In this document: positions 17,769-26,735 of the stretch, one piece after another
Layout: every line of letters starts with the position of its first letter
Position numbering within the stretch: position 1 is the first letter of the stretch
Source of the DNA: LZORAL124-50-18 sp051208045
GTDB taxonomy: Bacteria; Pseudomonadota; Gammaproteobacteria; Pseudomonadales; Oleiphilaceae
Reading direction: 5' to 3'
Assembly: GCA_051208045.1 (NCBI GenBank)
Contig: JBPJFY010000015.1
Coordinates: 30,943 to 94,942 of the forward strand
DNA length: 64,000 bases
Made by a program: the position numbers and the translations under genes
The notes under the pieces: model-generated
What the model saw: the letters and a program-made list of their open reading frames with translations, nothing else
What the model was told of the DNA's origin: nothing
The model's database searches: none

Positions 17769-18794
17769 TTACTCTGTACTGTCGAGACACTCACTGCGGG
17801 CCGGCTCACTTTTACACCGTACTTTCAACATCAGGTTTAATGCCCTGGGATCATAAATCCCCTGCTCTTTCAAGGATATACGTACGTTTTTCAGCGTATT
17901 GTCAAAGCCGGAAGCATCTTTCGCGGTGGGTTTGATCCAATAACCGGACGGAATATCGCTTTCCGCCACGCGAATGTCTTCAATGGCCTGATCAAACCGG
18001 TCGAAAAAGAACTCACGGGCATGCTGGCCAAAGCCGTCATCAAACTGGCTTTTTCTCACGATCATCTGGTAGGTCATTTGAGCAAATTTATAGCGATAAA
18101 CGCCGCCATTCGGCTCTACCCCCTTGTACATTTCCAGTGGCTTGTAGGCAATGGCCGGTGCGTAAGCGACATCAACACTGCCGTTATTAAACTTGCCCGC
18201 AAAATTGGAGGGTGTGGCAGGTACAGCGGAACCGCCCACGTGCTCAACCATGCTCATGGCGGCAGGATCATAATCGAAGGTGGCAATTTTTTTACCCTGA
18301 ATGGTTTCCACGCTTCGAATGGTTTTATCCCGCGTAAATACGTACACCCCTCCGGCCGGGAGTATGCCGGTCACCTCGTAATCGCCACTCGTCATCAATT
18401 TGCCCGCTTTGGGCTGCACCAGGGTGCCAAGCAGCGTTTTGAGTGCTTCATCCGAAGGAATCGCCCCAAGCGCAACCAGGGTTGCCGTAAACTTGTTGTA
18501 GTCCCGCGCACGCACATCGGTGAGAAACACCGCGTCACACTGCCCGGCACGGAAGTCATTCGAGGCTATGGATTCATCGGTGTAGGCTTTCAGATCCAGA
18601 TCAAATCCCCAGGACAGCGCTTGCACCTTGATGTCTTTCATCTGACTGAAGATCAATCCGGAAGAACCTAACGGATCGAAAACACAAAACTTTCTCGTCT
18701 CGGCCGCCTGAGCCGCCCCGGATGTCAGGGCCAGTGAAGCCGATAATGCCATTGAGACCAGCGCCCCTGCCTTACGCACAGCGATCTGTTTCAT
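17769..18794 (-). CDS. AdeT1/AdeT2-like putative solute-binding protein (copy 1)
   Basis: A 341-residue secreted protein with signal peptide and AQA cleavage near residue 30. The mature part resembles the AdeT family of periplasmic solute-binding-type proteins. FCVFDPLGSSG opens it, GQCDAVFLTDVRARDYNKF follows, and GKFNNGSVDVAYAPAIAYKP lies centrally, with VRCKSEPARSEC at the end. Four cysteines (two in FC/QC, two at the C-terminus) are conserved with the paralogue at 28985-29998, suggesting two disulfides. No transporter genes adjoin it. AdeT was once described as an aminoglycoside efflux component, but the ligand is unknown. ATG follows AACAGGAG. Confidence 0.8.
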   Translation of the reverse strand: MKQIAVRKAGALVSMALSASLALTSGAAQAAETRKFCVFDPLGSSGLIFSQMKDIKVQALSWGFDLDLKAYTDESIASNDFRAGQCDAVFLTDVRARDYNKFTATLVALGAIPSDEALKTLLGTLVQPKAGKLMTSGDYEVTGILPAGGVYVFTRDKTIRSVETIQGKKIATFDYDPAAMSMVEHVGGSAVPATPSNFAGKFNNGSVDVAYAPAIAYKPLEMYKGVEPNGGVYRYKFAQMTYQMIVRKSQFDDGFGQHAREFFFDRFDQAIEDIRVAESDIPSGYWIKPTAKDASGFDNTLKNVRISLKEQGIYDPRALNLMLKVRCKSEPARSECLDSTE

Positions 18795-19121
18795 TGAGTA
18801 CTCCTGTTATTATTGTGGATCTAGGTTTCTTATTTTTGTTTACTGACCTCTGAAGAGGTTCCCGCAACCCGGTAGTGTGCGGGGAAATGGCCCCGAAATC
18901 TGTGCACTCTCTAACAAAATTCTGTGATCATTAGACATTTTTTGAACACAAGAGGCTAACATCCTGAATTGTTTCGCTATACTTAGAGCCAAGCGCTAAA
19001 TGAGTGGTTATTCTCGCTTCCCGTTGAAACCCTTCAGCTTCATGGTGCCCTTTTTAACAGCCGGTTGAAACTCTTTATTTGTGTATCTCCTGGACACATA
19101 GCATTACAAGGAAGTCAGGTA
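18795..19121. other. divergent regulatory region between the AdeT-like gene and the diguanylate cyclase
   Basis: A 327-bp gap with no gene. Two adjacent inverted repeats lie in the AdeT-like leader: ACCTCT-GA-AGAGGT (18846-18859) and CCCGCA-N11-TGCGGG (18861-18883). A TATACT near 18977 could be a -10 box for the cyclase gene, but no good -35 is seen at usual spacing. Confidence 0.5.
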
Positions 19122-21020
19122 TTGAAAGCTCTCCACTTTTTACTCTTGCTCTGGTTGGCCATCGCTTCCACAGTGACCGCCGCAGCGCAACATTTCTCGC
19201 TGGAAGGCGCGGAGATTAACCCGACCCCTCATGCGCTCTATCTGCGGGACGACACTCACCGGCTGTCCATCAAAGACATAATCCAGACCCCCGATGCCTC
19301 GTTTCAGTCGCCAGGCGACGAGGAAATGCTGAACTTTGGCTATAACGACGCCGTCTATTGGGTCAAATTGCACCTGACCAATGACTCCCGCGATCCGGTC
19401 AACAAGCTCGTGGAGGTCAGCTACGCGGTGCTGGATCACGTCGCCTTTTTCCTGGTGGACAATGGTGTGCCCAAGGATTTTTATTATTCCGGCGACAACC
19501 GGCAGTTCTGGCGCCGCCCCTACCCGCACCAGACGTTCGTCTTCCCTGTGCTGCTGCAACCGGGCCAACAGACAGAGCTTTACGTGAAGGTGAGCAGCTC
19601 CTCATCCGTACAGATTCCCATGACCATCTGGAGTCCGGAAGCATTTCACCGGGATAAACAGAATGAAGCCCTCTTGTTTGGCATTGTTTTCGGTGTGCTG
19701 ATCGCCATGTTCTGCTACAACCTGTTCGTCTTTGCCTCTGTCAGGGAGCGCCACCATCTCTACTATTCGCTGTATGTATTGGCCATTGGCCTGTTTTTCC
19801 TCTCGATCTACGGGTTTGGCTATCGTTTCCTCTGGCCAAATGCAGTGTCGTGGAATGATAACTCCCTGGTGTTCTTCCTTGGGGGATTTTTGTTCTTTGC
19901 CGGGCTGTATATTTATGAGTTTCTTTCCATAGAAGAGACGCACTACCTCAAGTTTGCCACGCACATCTACCTCGCATTATCCGTCTTTGTGATTCTGGCC
20001 AGTTTGTCCGCCCCCTACTTCGTAGCCATTAAGCTGGCATTGGTCAGTGGTGCCATGGCGATTGTTCTGGCCACCTGGGCGGGCGTCGCTCGCGTGGTCG
20101 AAGGCGATATCTCAGCTCGCTACTTTTGTGCGGGCTTCATTTTTATTGTTGCCGGTGGTCTGTTGCTGCTCGGTAACAAACTGGGTCTACTGCCCAGAAA
20201 CGGCTTTACAGAGAATGCCTTGCTTTTCGGCACCTCTATTCAGGTCATTCTGTTGTCCCTGGCGATGGCAGATCGGCTCAGTCGGGAAAAGCAGCACCGT
20301 ATTATGGTGCAGCAGGAGTTACTAGCCAGTGAACGAGACCTGATCGAAAGTCAGCAACTGGCCCTGCATAATGAGCGCAAAGCCAACGAAGCCCATCGCA
20401 ATTCATTGATCATGCAGCAGCAGTCGAATGAGATTCTGGAGCAAAAGGTCAAAAAGCGTACGGAAGAGTTGGAACACGCCTATGAGCAGATGAAAGATCT
20501 GGCCTCCAAGGATGCGCTGACCGGGGTAAAAAATCGCAAGCACCTGGATGAAGTGTTCTATGCCGAATGCAAGCGCGCGCAACGCAACCGCGAGCAACTC
20601 TCAGTCATTATGGTCGACCTGGATCATTTCAAGAACATCAATGATGAGTTCGGACATGTACTCGGAGACAAATGCCTCATTGCGGTTGCCCGGCAGATCA
20701 AGAAGTCTCTGGGTCGCGCCACCGACGTCATCGCGCGATACGGTGGAGAAGAGTTCTGCATTTTGCTGCCGATGACCCCGCAAAAAGATGCCGAAGATAT
20801 TGCCGAGACGCTGCGCCGGAATATTGAAGGGATGGTCTGTGATTTTAATGGCATCAAAATCACCATGACCGTCAGCGCAGGCGTTGCTTCCACAACGCCT
20901 GCCACGGTTGCCGATGCCTTTCAGCTGATCGATAAAGCCGACAAAGCGCTCTACCAGGCAAAGCAAAAAGGGCGCAACCGTGTGAGTGTCTGGCTGAATG
21001 AAGACACTGCCAGCGCTTGA
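19122..21020 (+). CDS. membrane diguanylate cyclase with 7TMR-DISM sensor and GGDEF domain
   Basis: About 632 residues. A signal peptide is followed by an extracellular 7TMR-DISMED2-type beta domain (about residues 25-160), seven membrane helices (about 185-380), a coiled coil (about 390-455) and a GGDEF domain (about 460-620). The active site is RYGGEEF and the inhibitory RxxD I-site (RATD) is intact five residues upstream, so active c-di-GMP synthesis with product inhibition is expected. No ATG exists at the N-terminus. The frame opens at TTG 19065, but TTG 19122 after AAGGAAG gives a proper signal peptide and is preferred. Confidence 0.9.
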   Translation: MKALHFLLLLWLAIASTVTAAAQHFSLEGAEINPTPHALYLRDDTHRLSIKDIIQTPDASFQSPGDEEMLNFGYNDAVYWVKLHLTNDSRDPVNKLVEVSYAVLDHVAFFLVDNGVPKDFYYSGDNRQFWRRPYPHQTFVFPVLLQPGQQTELYVKVSSSSSVQIPMTIWSPEAFHRDKQNEALLFGIVFGVLIAMFCYNLFVFASVRERHHLYYSLYVLAIGLFFLSIYGFGYRFLWPNAVSWNDNSLVFFLGGFLFFAGLYIYEFLSIEETHYLKFATHIYLALSVFVILASLSAPYFVAIKLALVSGAMAIVLATWAGVARVVEGDISARYFCAGFIFIVAGGLLLLGNKLGLLPRNGFTENALLFGTSIQVILLSLAMADRLSREKQHRIMVQQELLASERDLIESQQLALHNERKANEAHRNSLIMQQQSNEILEQKVKKRTEELEHAYEQMKDLASKDALTGVKNRKHLDEVFYAECKRAQRNREQLSVIMVDLDHFKNINDEFGHVLGDKCLIAVARQIKKSLGRATDVIARYGGEEFCILLPMTPQKDAEDIAETLRRNIEGMVCDFNGIKITMTVSAGVASTTPATVADAFQLIDKADKALYQAKQKGRNRVSVWLNEDTASA

Positions 21021-21047
21021 TACCGCTACCGCTTAGATGACATGAAG

Positions 21048-21071
21048 GCCGGCGGAATGTAACCGGCTTTT
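21048..21071 (+). terminator. probable terminator after the diguanylate cyclase
   Basis: GCCGG (21048-21052) and CCGGC (21063-21067) form a short GC stem with a 10-nt loop followed by TTTT, 28 bp past the stop codon. Confidence 0.5.
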
Positions 21072-21207
21072 ACATTTGTCTGACAATTCCCCCACAAAAA
21101 TTCACCCTCCGCACCCGTAAAAATCGCAATAATCAATAATGTGGACCAGTTAACATTTTTGATTTCAATGATGCGTGTAACACATAAAAGGCTGAGAGGT
21201 GAAATCC

Positions 21208-22665
21208 ATGATTAAGGGATTAAATGGATGGTTGAATTATCTGGATCAAGTGCAGTTACCCGTTTTACGGCAGACGTTGCTTCGGATCGTAAAAATCACT
21301 GACAATGATCGAGCGACCGTATCCCGGCTGGCCGAGGCGATCATGTACGATGCAGACCTGGCTTCAAACGTACTGAAGCTGGCCAATTCTGCCATGTTCA
21401 ACCCGTCAAAAACATCCATCAACACGGTCACCCGCGCCATTATGGTGATTGGGTTTAATTCGGTAAAGTCCATGGCTATCACCAGCCTGCTGGTGGACAA
21501 CCTGAAGAACAGCGCGCACAAAGCCAATCTGTATCAGTGCCTTGCCCGATCCATACACGCCGCCATCCACGCCAAAAGCCTGGCACAACACTACCCCATC
21601 GGCACGCAGGAAGAGATCTTTGTCGATACGATCCTGTTTAACATTGGTGAGGCGGCTTTCTGGGCAAGCGACACCAAAGAGATCAGTGAGCTGGCAAAAC
21701 TCCCCAATGTCGCGCTGGATGCCAATCTTCAACGCGAGCAATTAGGCACCACGTTCCGCGCAATCAGCAAGGGACTCGTGCAGCAGTGGCACTTCAGCCC
21801 CTTGCTGGAAGAAGCACTGCATAACCCCCGAGGCGATCAGGCAAAAATCATTTACCAGAGCAACATGATTGCGAATCTGGCCTCCGTTGATCAGGAGTTC
21901 AGTGACCAGAAAGCCTGTGTCAGATTGTACGCAAGCCTGACCGGCGCAGACGACAAGAAAGCCACCCAGCAGATTCAATCCAACCGGGAAAAGGCCATTC
22001 AGGTCGCCAAACTTCTGGGCATTACCGACGCAGAGAAGTATCTTACTCAGAAAACGGAACTGGAGATGGCTCCCGTTCAGCCAGATCCCATCAAACATAT
22101 CGAGTTTCTGCACAAAATGAATCAGTGTGACGATGGTCGACTGAGTGATGATCTGCTCAACCATACGCTGATGGGGTTGCACATGGGCGTCGGCTTCGAA
22201 CGAAGCGCAGCGTTCCTCTGCCGTACGCCAAGTGCCGGGGCTTCCACCGAGTCTATCAAGCAAATGCAACTGTACCTGAGCGTAGGTGCTGGCAGAAACC
22301 AGTGGTTTACCGGCCGAACGTTGCAAATGGCCAGCAGGCTGGAGCCCGGCACTGTCTACTACCTGAATGAACTGGAAGAGTTTATGGGAAAACAGCAGGG
22401 GCGTGGTGCATCGAATGCACTCGAAAGCAGTGCGCTCTCGCTCAATCATGTGCTGGAAGCGCCGTTTGGCAGTTCTGTCGTTCCTGCACTCGTCACCCGA
22501 ATCGGGCTCGCGAATAACTACTACCTGTTGATTTATGCGGATCGCTGCCAGCTTGCCCCGATCACCGATGATCAGGAGCAGGGCTTTCGGCTGTTCGTGG
22601 ATCTGTTGCTGTTCAAGCTGAGCCAGCGCAAAGCCAATCAGGCAACGCTCTCCGTCGCCAACTGA
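21208..22665 (+). CDS. HDOD domain signalling protein
   Basis: About 485 residues. The N-terminal half is an HDOD domain: PVLRQTLLRIVKI, AIMYDADLASNVLKLANSAMF, TVTRAIMVIGFNSVKSMAI and a downstream HAAIHAKSLAQ helix. HDOD proteins are HD-like scaffolds without clear phosphodiesterase activity and appear in motility, secretion and c-di-GMP pathways. The C-terminal ~180 residues are not recognised but have GAF-like character. The ATG at 21208 after GAGAGGTG is preferred to the GTG at 21199. It follows the diguanylate cyclase but is separated by a likely terminator. Confidence 0.85.
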   Translation: MIKGLNGWLNYLDQVQLPVLRQTLLRIVKITDNDRATVSRLAEAIMYDADLASNVLKLANSAMFNPSKTSINTVTRAIMVIGFNSVKSMAITSLLVDNLKNSAHKANLYQCLARSIHAAIHAKSLAQHYPIGTQEEIFVDTILFNIGEAAFWASDTKEISELAKLPNVALDANLQREQLGTTFRAISKGLVQQWHFSPLLEEALHNPRGDQAKIIYQSNMIANLASVDQEFSDQKACVRLYASLTGADDKKATQQIQSNREKAIQVAKLLGITDAEKYLTQKTELEMAPVQPDPIKHIEFLHKMNQCDDGRLSDDLLNHTLMGLHMGVGFERSAAFLCRTPSAGASTESIKQMQLYLSVGAGRNQWFTGRTLQMASRLEPGTVYYLNELEEFMGKQQGRGASNALESSALSLNHVLEAPFGSSVVPALVTRIGLANNYYLLIYADRCQLAPITDDQEQGFRLFVDLLLFKLSQRKANQATLSVAN

Positions 22666-22690
22666 ATTGTGTTTATGCCGGGAAGCTATT

Positions 22691-22738
22691 TGACTATGTG
22701 ACTATGTGGCTATGTGGCTATCTGACTCTGTGACTATT
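22691..22738. repeat. 8-bp tandem repeat, six units
   Basis: Six consecutive octamers close to TGACTATG: units 1 and 2 are identical and the others differ by one or two bases. The array lies between the convergent HDOD and tamB genes, and its last unit overlaps the tamB stop codon (22734-22736). Confidence 0.9.
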
Positions 22739-25700
22739 TAATTTCGAACGAATAGATGACATCCAGCGAGGTGTTTAATCCGCTCATCGCTTCAATAAAC
22801 AGGTTCGAGCCGAGCCGATAACGCATGGCCAGCGAGTTCACCTCATCAAACAGCTTCACCCCGTAGCGCAACTGAAGATCCGGAGTAATGTACCCGCTGA
22901 GTTGCACCGTCGTGCCGCCCGCTTCGGATTGTGTATTGATCTGGAAATCAGACACCCCTACTTTTTCCATCAGACCACCGGCAATCCAGCCGCCAGCGAG
23001 TCCACCACCCGACAAAAGCAAATTACTTAATACTTCACTGCCCACCGTCTGGCCGGGTTCCGGCTTTCTGCCCGTCACCAGATAATAGGAGGCATCGGTT
23101 TCGTCCATTTCCGGCTCTGAAAACACACCGACATTGGGCTTCAATGCGCTTCCTGTGACATCCAGCCCCACCACCACGGAATCCTCGACAATTTTCCGGC
23201 TCGCCCGGATATCCAGCTGAGGATTATCCAATGCGCCTTGAAACACCATCGTCGCGCGATCCAGTTTCAGCGTTTGCCCCCAATACGTGAGTTCACCTCG
23301 TGTAGCGGTGACCTGCCCGCCTGCCGTCAGTACGCTTTCATCCGACTGCGTCAGGCGTAAACCACCTTGCAGGTAGGTATCGACACCAAACCCTTTGAAA
23401 TGCACACGTTCACCCAGGTCCAAACGTACATTTACCAGATACTTCCACGCACCGGTATCCGCTGTGCGTTTGGGTTGGGTTTCCACATACACCACATCCG
23501 TCGACACGCTGCGTGCATTCTGTGGCAGCGTCTGAAGGATCACTTCCGCCTTTAGAATCAGTACATTGCCGGTCAGTGACGCCATGCCCTGCTCCAGCCT
23601 AAGCTGAAGCGCCGGTTTCAGCCAGAGTGCAACCCCGCTGCGTGGCACCACCTCCAGATGCTCGGATTCGGCTTTGACATCCAGAAACCAATGATCTTTC
23701 CAATTTAAATCGCCATCCACCTTGAGCTGTCCGCCCTGGGTTTCTGCAGCGCCGGAAAAGTGCATCGCATCTCCCGTAAATGTACCTGCCAGTTCGACGC
23801 CTTCCAAAGGAAAGTCAACCGCCGCACCACGGTAACGCCCTTCGCTGATTTGCCACCCTCCCTGAATATCCGGGGCAGCCAGCGAGCCACTTAATGCGGC
23901 CTGCGCATTCAGCTCACCCGCCAACACACCTATCTCGGGATATAGGGCAGACAGCTCGTGCAGTCCCAATCCTGCCAACGAGACATTTCCGGCCAGGGTG
24001 CGATCACCGCGAATTTCGTCTACAGCCACGTCGACGGAAAGGTCACCCTGTGCCGGTGTTGCACCACTCAGCTGGAACTGTGCGCTGTCCTGATTGACAT
24101 TCACTGTGGCGATCACATCTTTCAACGCGGCTTGTTCTGCGCCGGAGGCCGCAAGCGCCGGAGAAGCCACCTGAAGCTCCGCAAACAACGGCTTGCCTTG
24201 CTCGTCCCGAATCTTCCCGCGCCCTGACAGCACACCCAGCAGTGGAAGATCGACTTCGACCACGCGCGCCAGTTCCCGGGCTTCAAGTTGATCGAGCGAG
24301 AATCCGGCGTCCAGAAGATCAGGCTGCCAGCTCAAGCGGTTCAGACACAACTGCCCGGCATCCTTACGCGCACCCTGGGAGTCAACAGCAAGACAGGTTT
24401 CGCCCACATGCACCCGGGTTTTCCGGGGTGATGCGGGCAGCGTCACTGACGCAGGAAATGCCTTCACCAATCCCCAGGCCTGCGCACCTTTGTTATACGA
24501 GAGTTCTGAACAGTCTGCATCCAGTCGATGCAGTTCGTTTTTTGTCATAACGGTACTGATATCACACCCGAGCGATGCGGTTCCCCAGGCTTCCGTGTTC
24601 AGCGTTAAATCTGCCGAGAACGCCGAAGTATCTCCGGACAGCGCCAAAGTGACATCATCGATGGCCACCTCAGCGACCTGAAGACCTGACAAAGCCAACT
24701 CAGCGCGTGACACGCCCTTACCGAGCTCGGGGAGATCCAGCCGCCCCTGCACCTGGGCGATGGCCAGATCAGGAAGTGTCAACTGACTGACTTCAAACTG
24801 TGTGCTCACGTCCGGCCGCCGAATAGAGCCCTTGACGTCAAAGTCCGCATTAACCACACCTTCAATACCCGGCAACCATGCCCCCAGATCAAACCGTGTG
24901 ATCCGGCCGCTCAGATCGGAACCTGCAGCGGTCAGCGTACCAGCCACCTGCGCGGTGGACTCTGCACTGGCCAGATCCACTTTCAGGGACAGCCGCTCCG
25001 CGCGCGTATTCCAGTCCAGATTTGCCCCTCCCTTCATCGGCAGGCCATTGATCACCCCCTCTAAGCGGGACAAATCCAGTAAAACCTCATCTAACTCACC
25101 CGCCTCTGTGATCCGGCCTCGCGTACGGCCCGCCACCGCCACATGATCATTTGCGCGCAATCGGTCTTGCCAGTCTTCATACGCGGAATGCACCACGACA
25201 TTCTTCAGCGCTTGATTGATTTTAGCCGCCAATGCAGGCGATAAGTGTTCCAGGTCAAACTGGAGATCCCAGGCGTACGGTGCTGAATAACTCGCCACAC
25301 CCGCTAACGCTAAAGCAGCCTTACCAACGTTTATAGTGCTGTGTTCAATGGCTACCTGCCCTGCTCTCACCTGTCCATTGGCCACCCAGGCATCCACCGG
25401 CAGGCTGCTCTGATCTGCCTTGAGGTCCAGGCGGATGTTCTGGGCGTCGTCATCACCATCCACCCGGACAGGGCCACTCAGACGCATTTTTATTCCGTCT
25501 CCGTACCCCACCGTCAATTTGCTCAGCGTCCAGTCCGAATCAAACTGCTTCCCCGACAGGGATCCTGCCACCGCCAGTGCACCATCCAGAGTGAGCGGTA
25601 CAGCCAAGGGGGAGTCACTTAGGCGCACCTGATCGAAATTCACAGACAGTGCCAACCGATCCCGCTCAGCTTTTTTTTCGTTTCCAAAAAGCCATTCGCC

Positions 25701-26735
25701 GGACAATGCCAAACTACCAAGCGTCGTATCCAGTGTGGCATCCCCGAGCCGAATCCCCTGCTCGTGAAATTCAATCGGAGCGCTCACGCCAATCAACCCA
25801 TAGGTCTTATCCAGCGCGTTCACGCTGAACACCGTTTCCAGAGGCGTTAAACTGCCTCGCCAATCCGCTTTCCAGGAGGTCAGGCGGCTATGGGTATTTT
25901 CATAGGCCCAGGGCAAGCTTTGCGTGGAGTTCAGCTCAATTTTAAACGGCGTAGACGCTGGCTGGGTATCCAGGCTCAGTTTCGCTGCCATCGGTATTTC
26001 ACCGCTCAGTTCCGTGTCCAGATGCAGAAAAAGATCATTCCCATAGAGGCGGAACGGCAAGTCCCGATCCAGCCCGAGTCGACGACGCCAGGCGTCTAAA
26101 CTGACCAAACCTCCCGCACCGGTTATCTGTCCGGAAAGATCCGTCACCCAGGGCTTACCCATGCCAAACACGCCCGCAGCACGTGCAGTCACGCCATCAT
26201 AGGTCACCGCAACACGAGACGCCCGAATTTCCTCATTCTGCCATGTGGCCGACAGGTCGACGTCTTTCAGTTCCGTCAGCGTCGTGCCAGAGAGTATGGA
26301 GAGCACGCCAATCTTACCCTCCCTCAGGTGCAACAGTAATGGCAAGGACACTTCCGACAGGCCGCTGCTCTGGTCGGTGGATTCCGTGTCGGGTACCGTC
26401 ACGACCAGTCGATCGGCGGCCAGTCTGTCTACGCAGGCCTCTCCCGATAGGAGGCAGAGCCAACTCCAGTCCAGCTGCACGCCCATCAATTCAACTTTCA
26501 CGGCTTCGTGTTGGGGTACCTCCGTATCGCGCCAGGAAAAGTAGCGAATATCGACGCCAGCCAGCAGGTTCCCCTGTTCCACATCGATCACGATCGCAGG
26601 GGATAGCTTGCTGACAAAGCCGGCTGCCATGCGTGCACCATTGGCCGTCGTCATCAACCAGAGTAACCCAGCCAAGGTGACGATCAGCGTAGCGATGACA
26701 CTGAACAGAGTGACCCGCAGAGTAAACCGGATCAC
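22734..26735 (-). CDS. tamB: TamB, translocation and assembly module inner-membrane subunit
   Basis: A 1333-residue protein with an N-terminal signal anchor (about residues 5-27), a long repetitive beta-strand-rich region typical of AsmA-like bridge proteins, and a C-terminal DUF490/TamB domain (YWGQTLKLDRATMVFQGALDNP to the end). It spans the periplasm and works with TamA in outer-membrane protein insertion and anterograde phospholipid transport. Its ATG overlaps the tamA stop by 4 bp. The C-terminus ends in a short aromatic-rich strand (DVIYSFEIK). Confidence 0.95.
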   Translation of the reverse strand: MIRFTLRVTLFSVIATLIVTLAGLLWLMTTANGARMAAGFVSKLSPAIVIDVEQGNLLAGVDIRYFSWRDTEVPQHEAVKVELMGVQLDWSWLCLLSGEACVDRLAADRLVVTVPDTESTDQSSGLSEVSLPLLLHLREGKIGVLSILSGTTLTELKDVDLSATWQNEEIRASRVAVTYDGVTARAAGVFGMGKPWVTDLSGQITGAGGLVSLDAWRRRLGLDRDLPFRLYGNDLFLHLDTELSGEIPMAAKLSLDTQPASTPFKIELNSTQSLPWAYENTHSRLTSWKADWRGSLTPLETVFSVNALDKTYGLIGVSAPIEFHEQGIRLGDATLDTTLGSLALSGEWLFGNEKKAERDRLALSVNFDQVRLSDSPLAVPLTLDGALAVAGSLSGKQFDSDWTLSKLTVGYGDGIKMRLSGPVRVDGDDDAQNIRLDLKADQSSLPVDAWVANGQVRAGQVAIEHSTINVGKAALALAGVASYSAPYAWDLQFDLEHLSPALAAKINQALKNVVVHSAYEDWQDRLRANDHVAVAGRTRGRITEAGELDEVLLDLSRLEGVINGLPMKGGANLDWNTRAERLSLKVDLASAESTAQVAGTLTAAGSDLSGRITRFDLGAWLPGIEGVVNADFDVKGSIRRPDVSTQFEVSQLTLPDLAIAQVQGRLDLPELGKGVSRAELALSGLQVAEVAIDDVTLALSGDTSAFSADLTLNTEAWGTASLGCDISTVMTKNELHRLDADCSELSYNKGAQAWGLVKAFPASVTLPASPRKTRVHVGETCLAVDSQGARKDAGQLCLNRLSWQPDLLDAGFSLDQLEARELARVVEVDLPLLGVLSGRGKIRDEQGKPLFAELQVASPALAASGAEQAALKDVIATVNVNQDSAQFQLSGATPAQGDLSVDVAVDEIRGDRTLAGNVSLAGLGLHELSALYPEIGVLAGELNAQAALSGSLAAPDIQGGWQISEGRYRGAAVDFPLEGVELAGTFTGDAMHFSGAAETQGGQLKVDGDLNWKDHWFLDVKAESEHLEVVPRSGVALWLKPALQLRLEQGMASLTGNVLILKAEVILQTLPQNARSVSTDVVYVETQPKRTADTGAWKYLVNVRLDLGERVHFKGFGVDTYLQGGLRLTQSDESVLTAGGQVTATRGELTYWGQTLKLDRATMVFQGALDNPQLDIRASRKIVEDSVVVGLDVTGSALKPNVGVFSEPEMDETDASYYLVTGRKPEPGQTVGSEVLSNLLLSGGGLAGGWIAGGLMEKVGVSDFQINTQSEAGGTTVQLSGYITPDLQLRYGVKLFDEVNSLAMRYRLGSNLFIEAMSGLNTSLDVIYSFEIK

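Noticed and set aside
18925..18945. CRP/Vfr-like site (TGTGATCATTAGACAT)
   Set aside because: Only one half-site is good; the second half does not fit.
19065..19121. N-terminal extension of the diguanylate cyclase from TTG 19065
   Set aside because: It would put 19 extra residues before a clear signal peptide; TTG 19122 has a better ribosome binding site.
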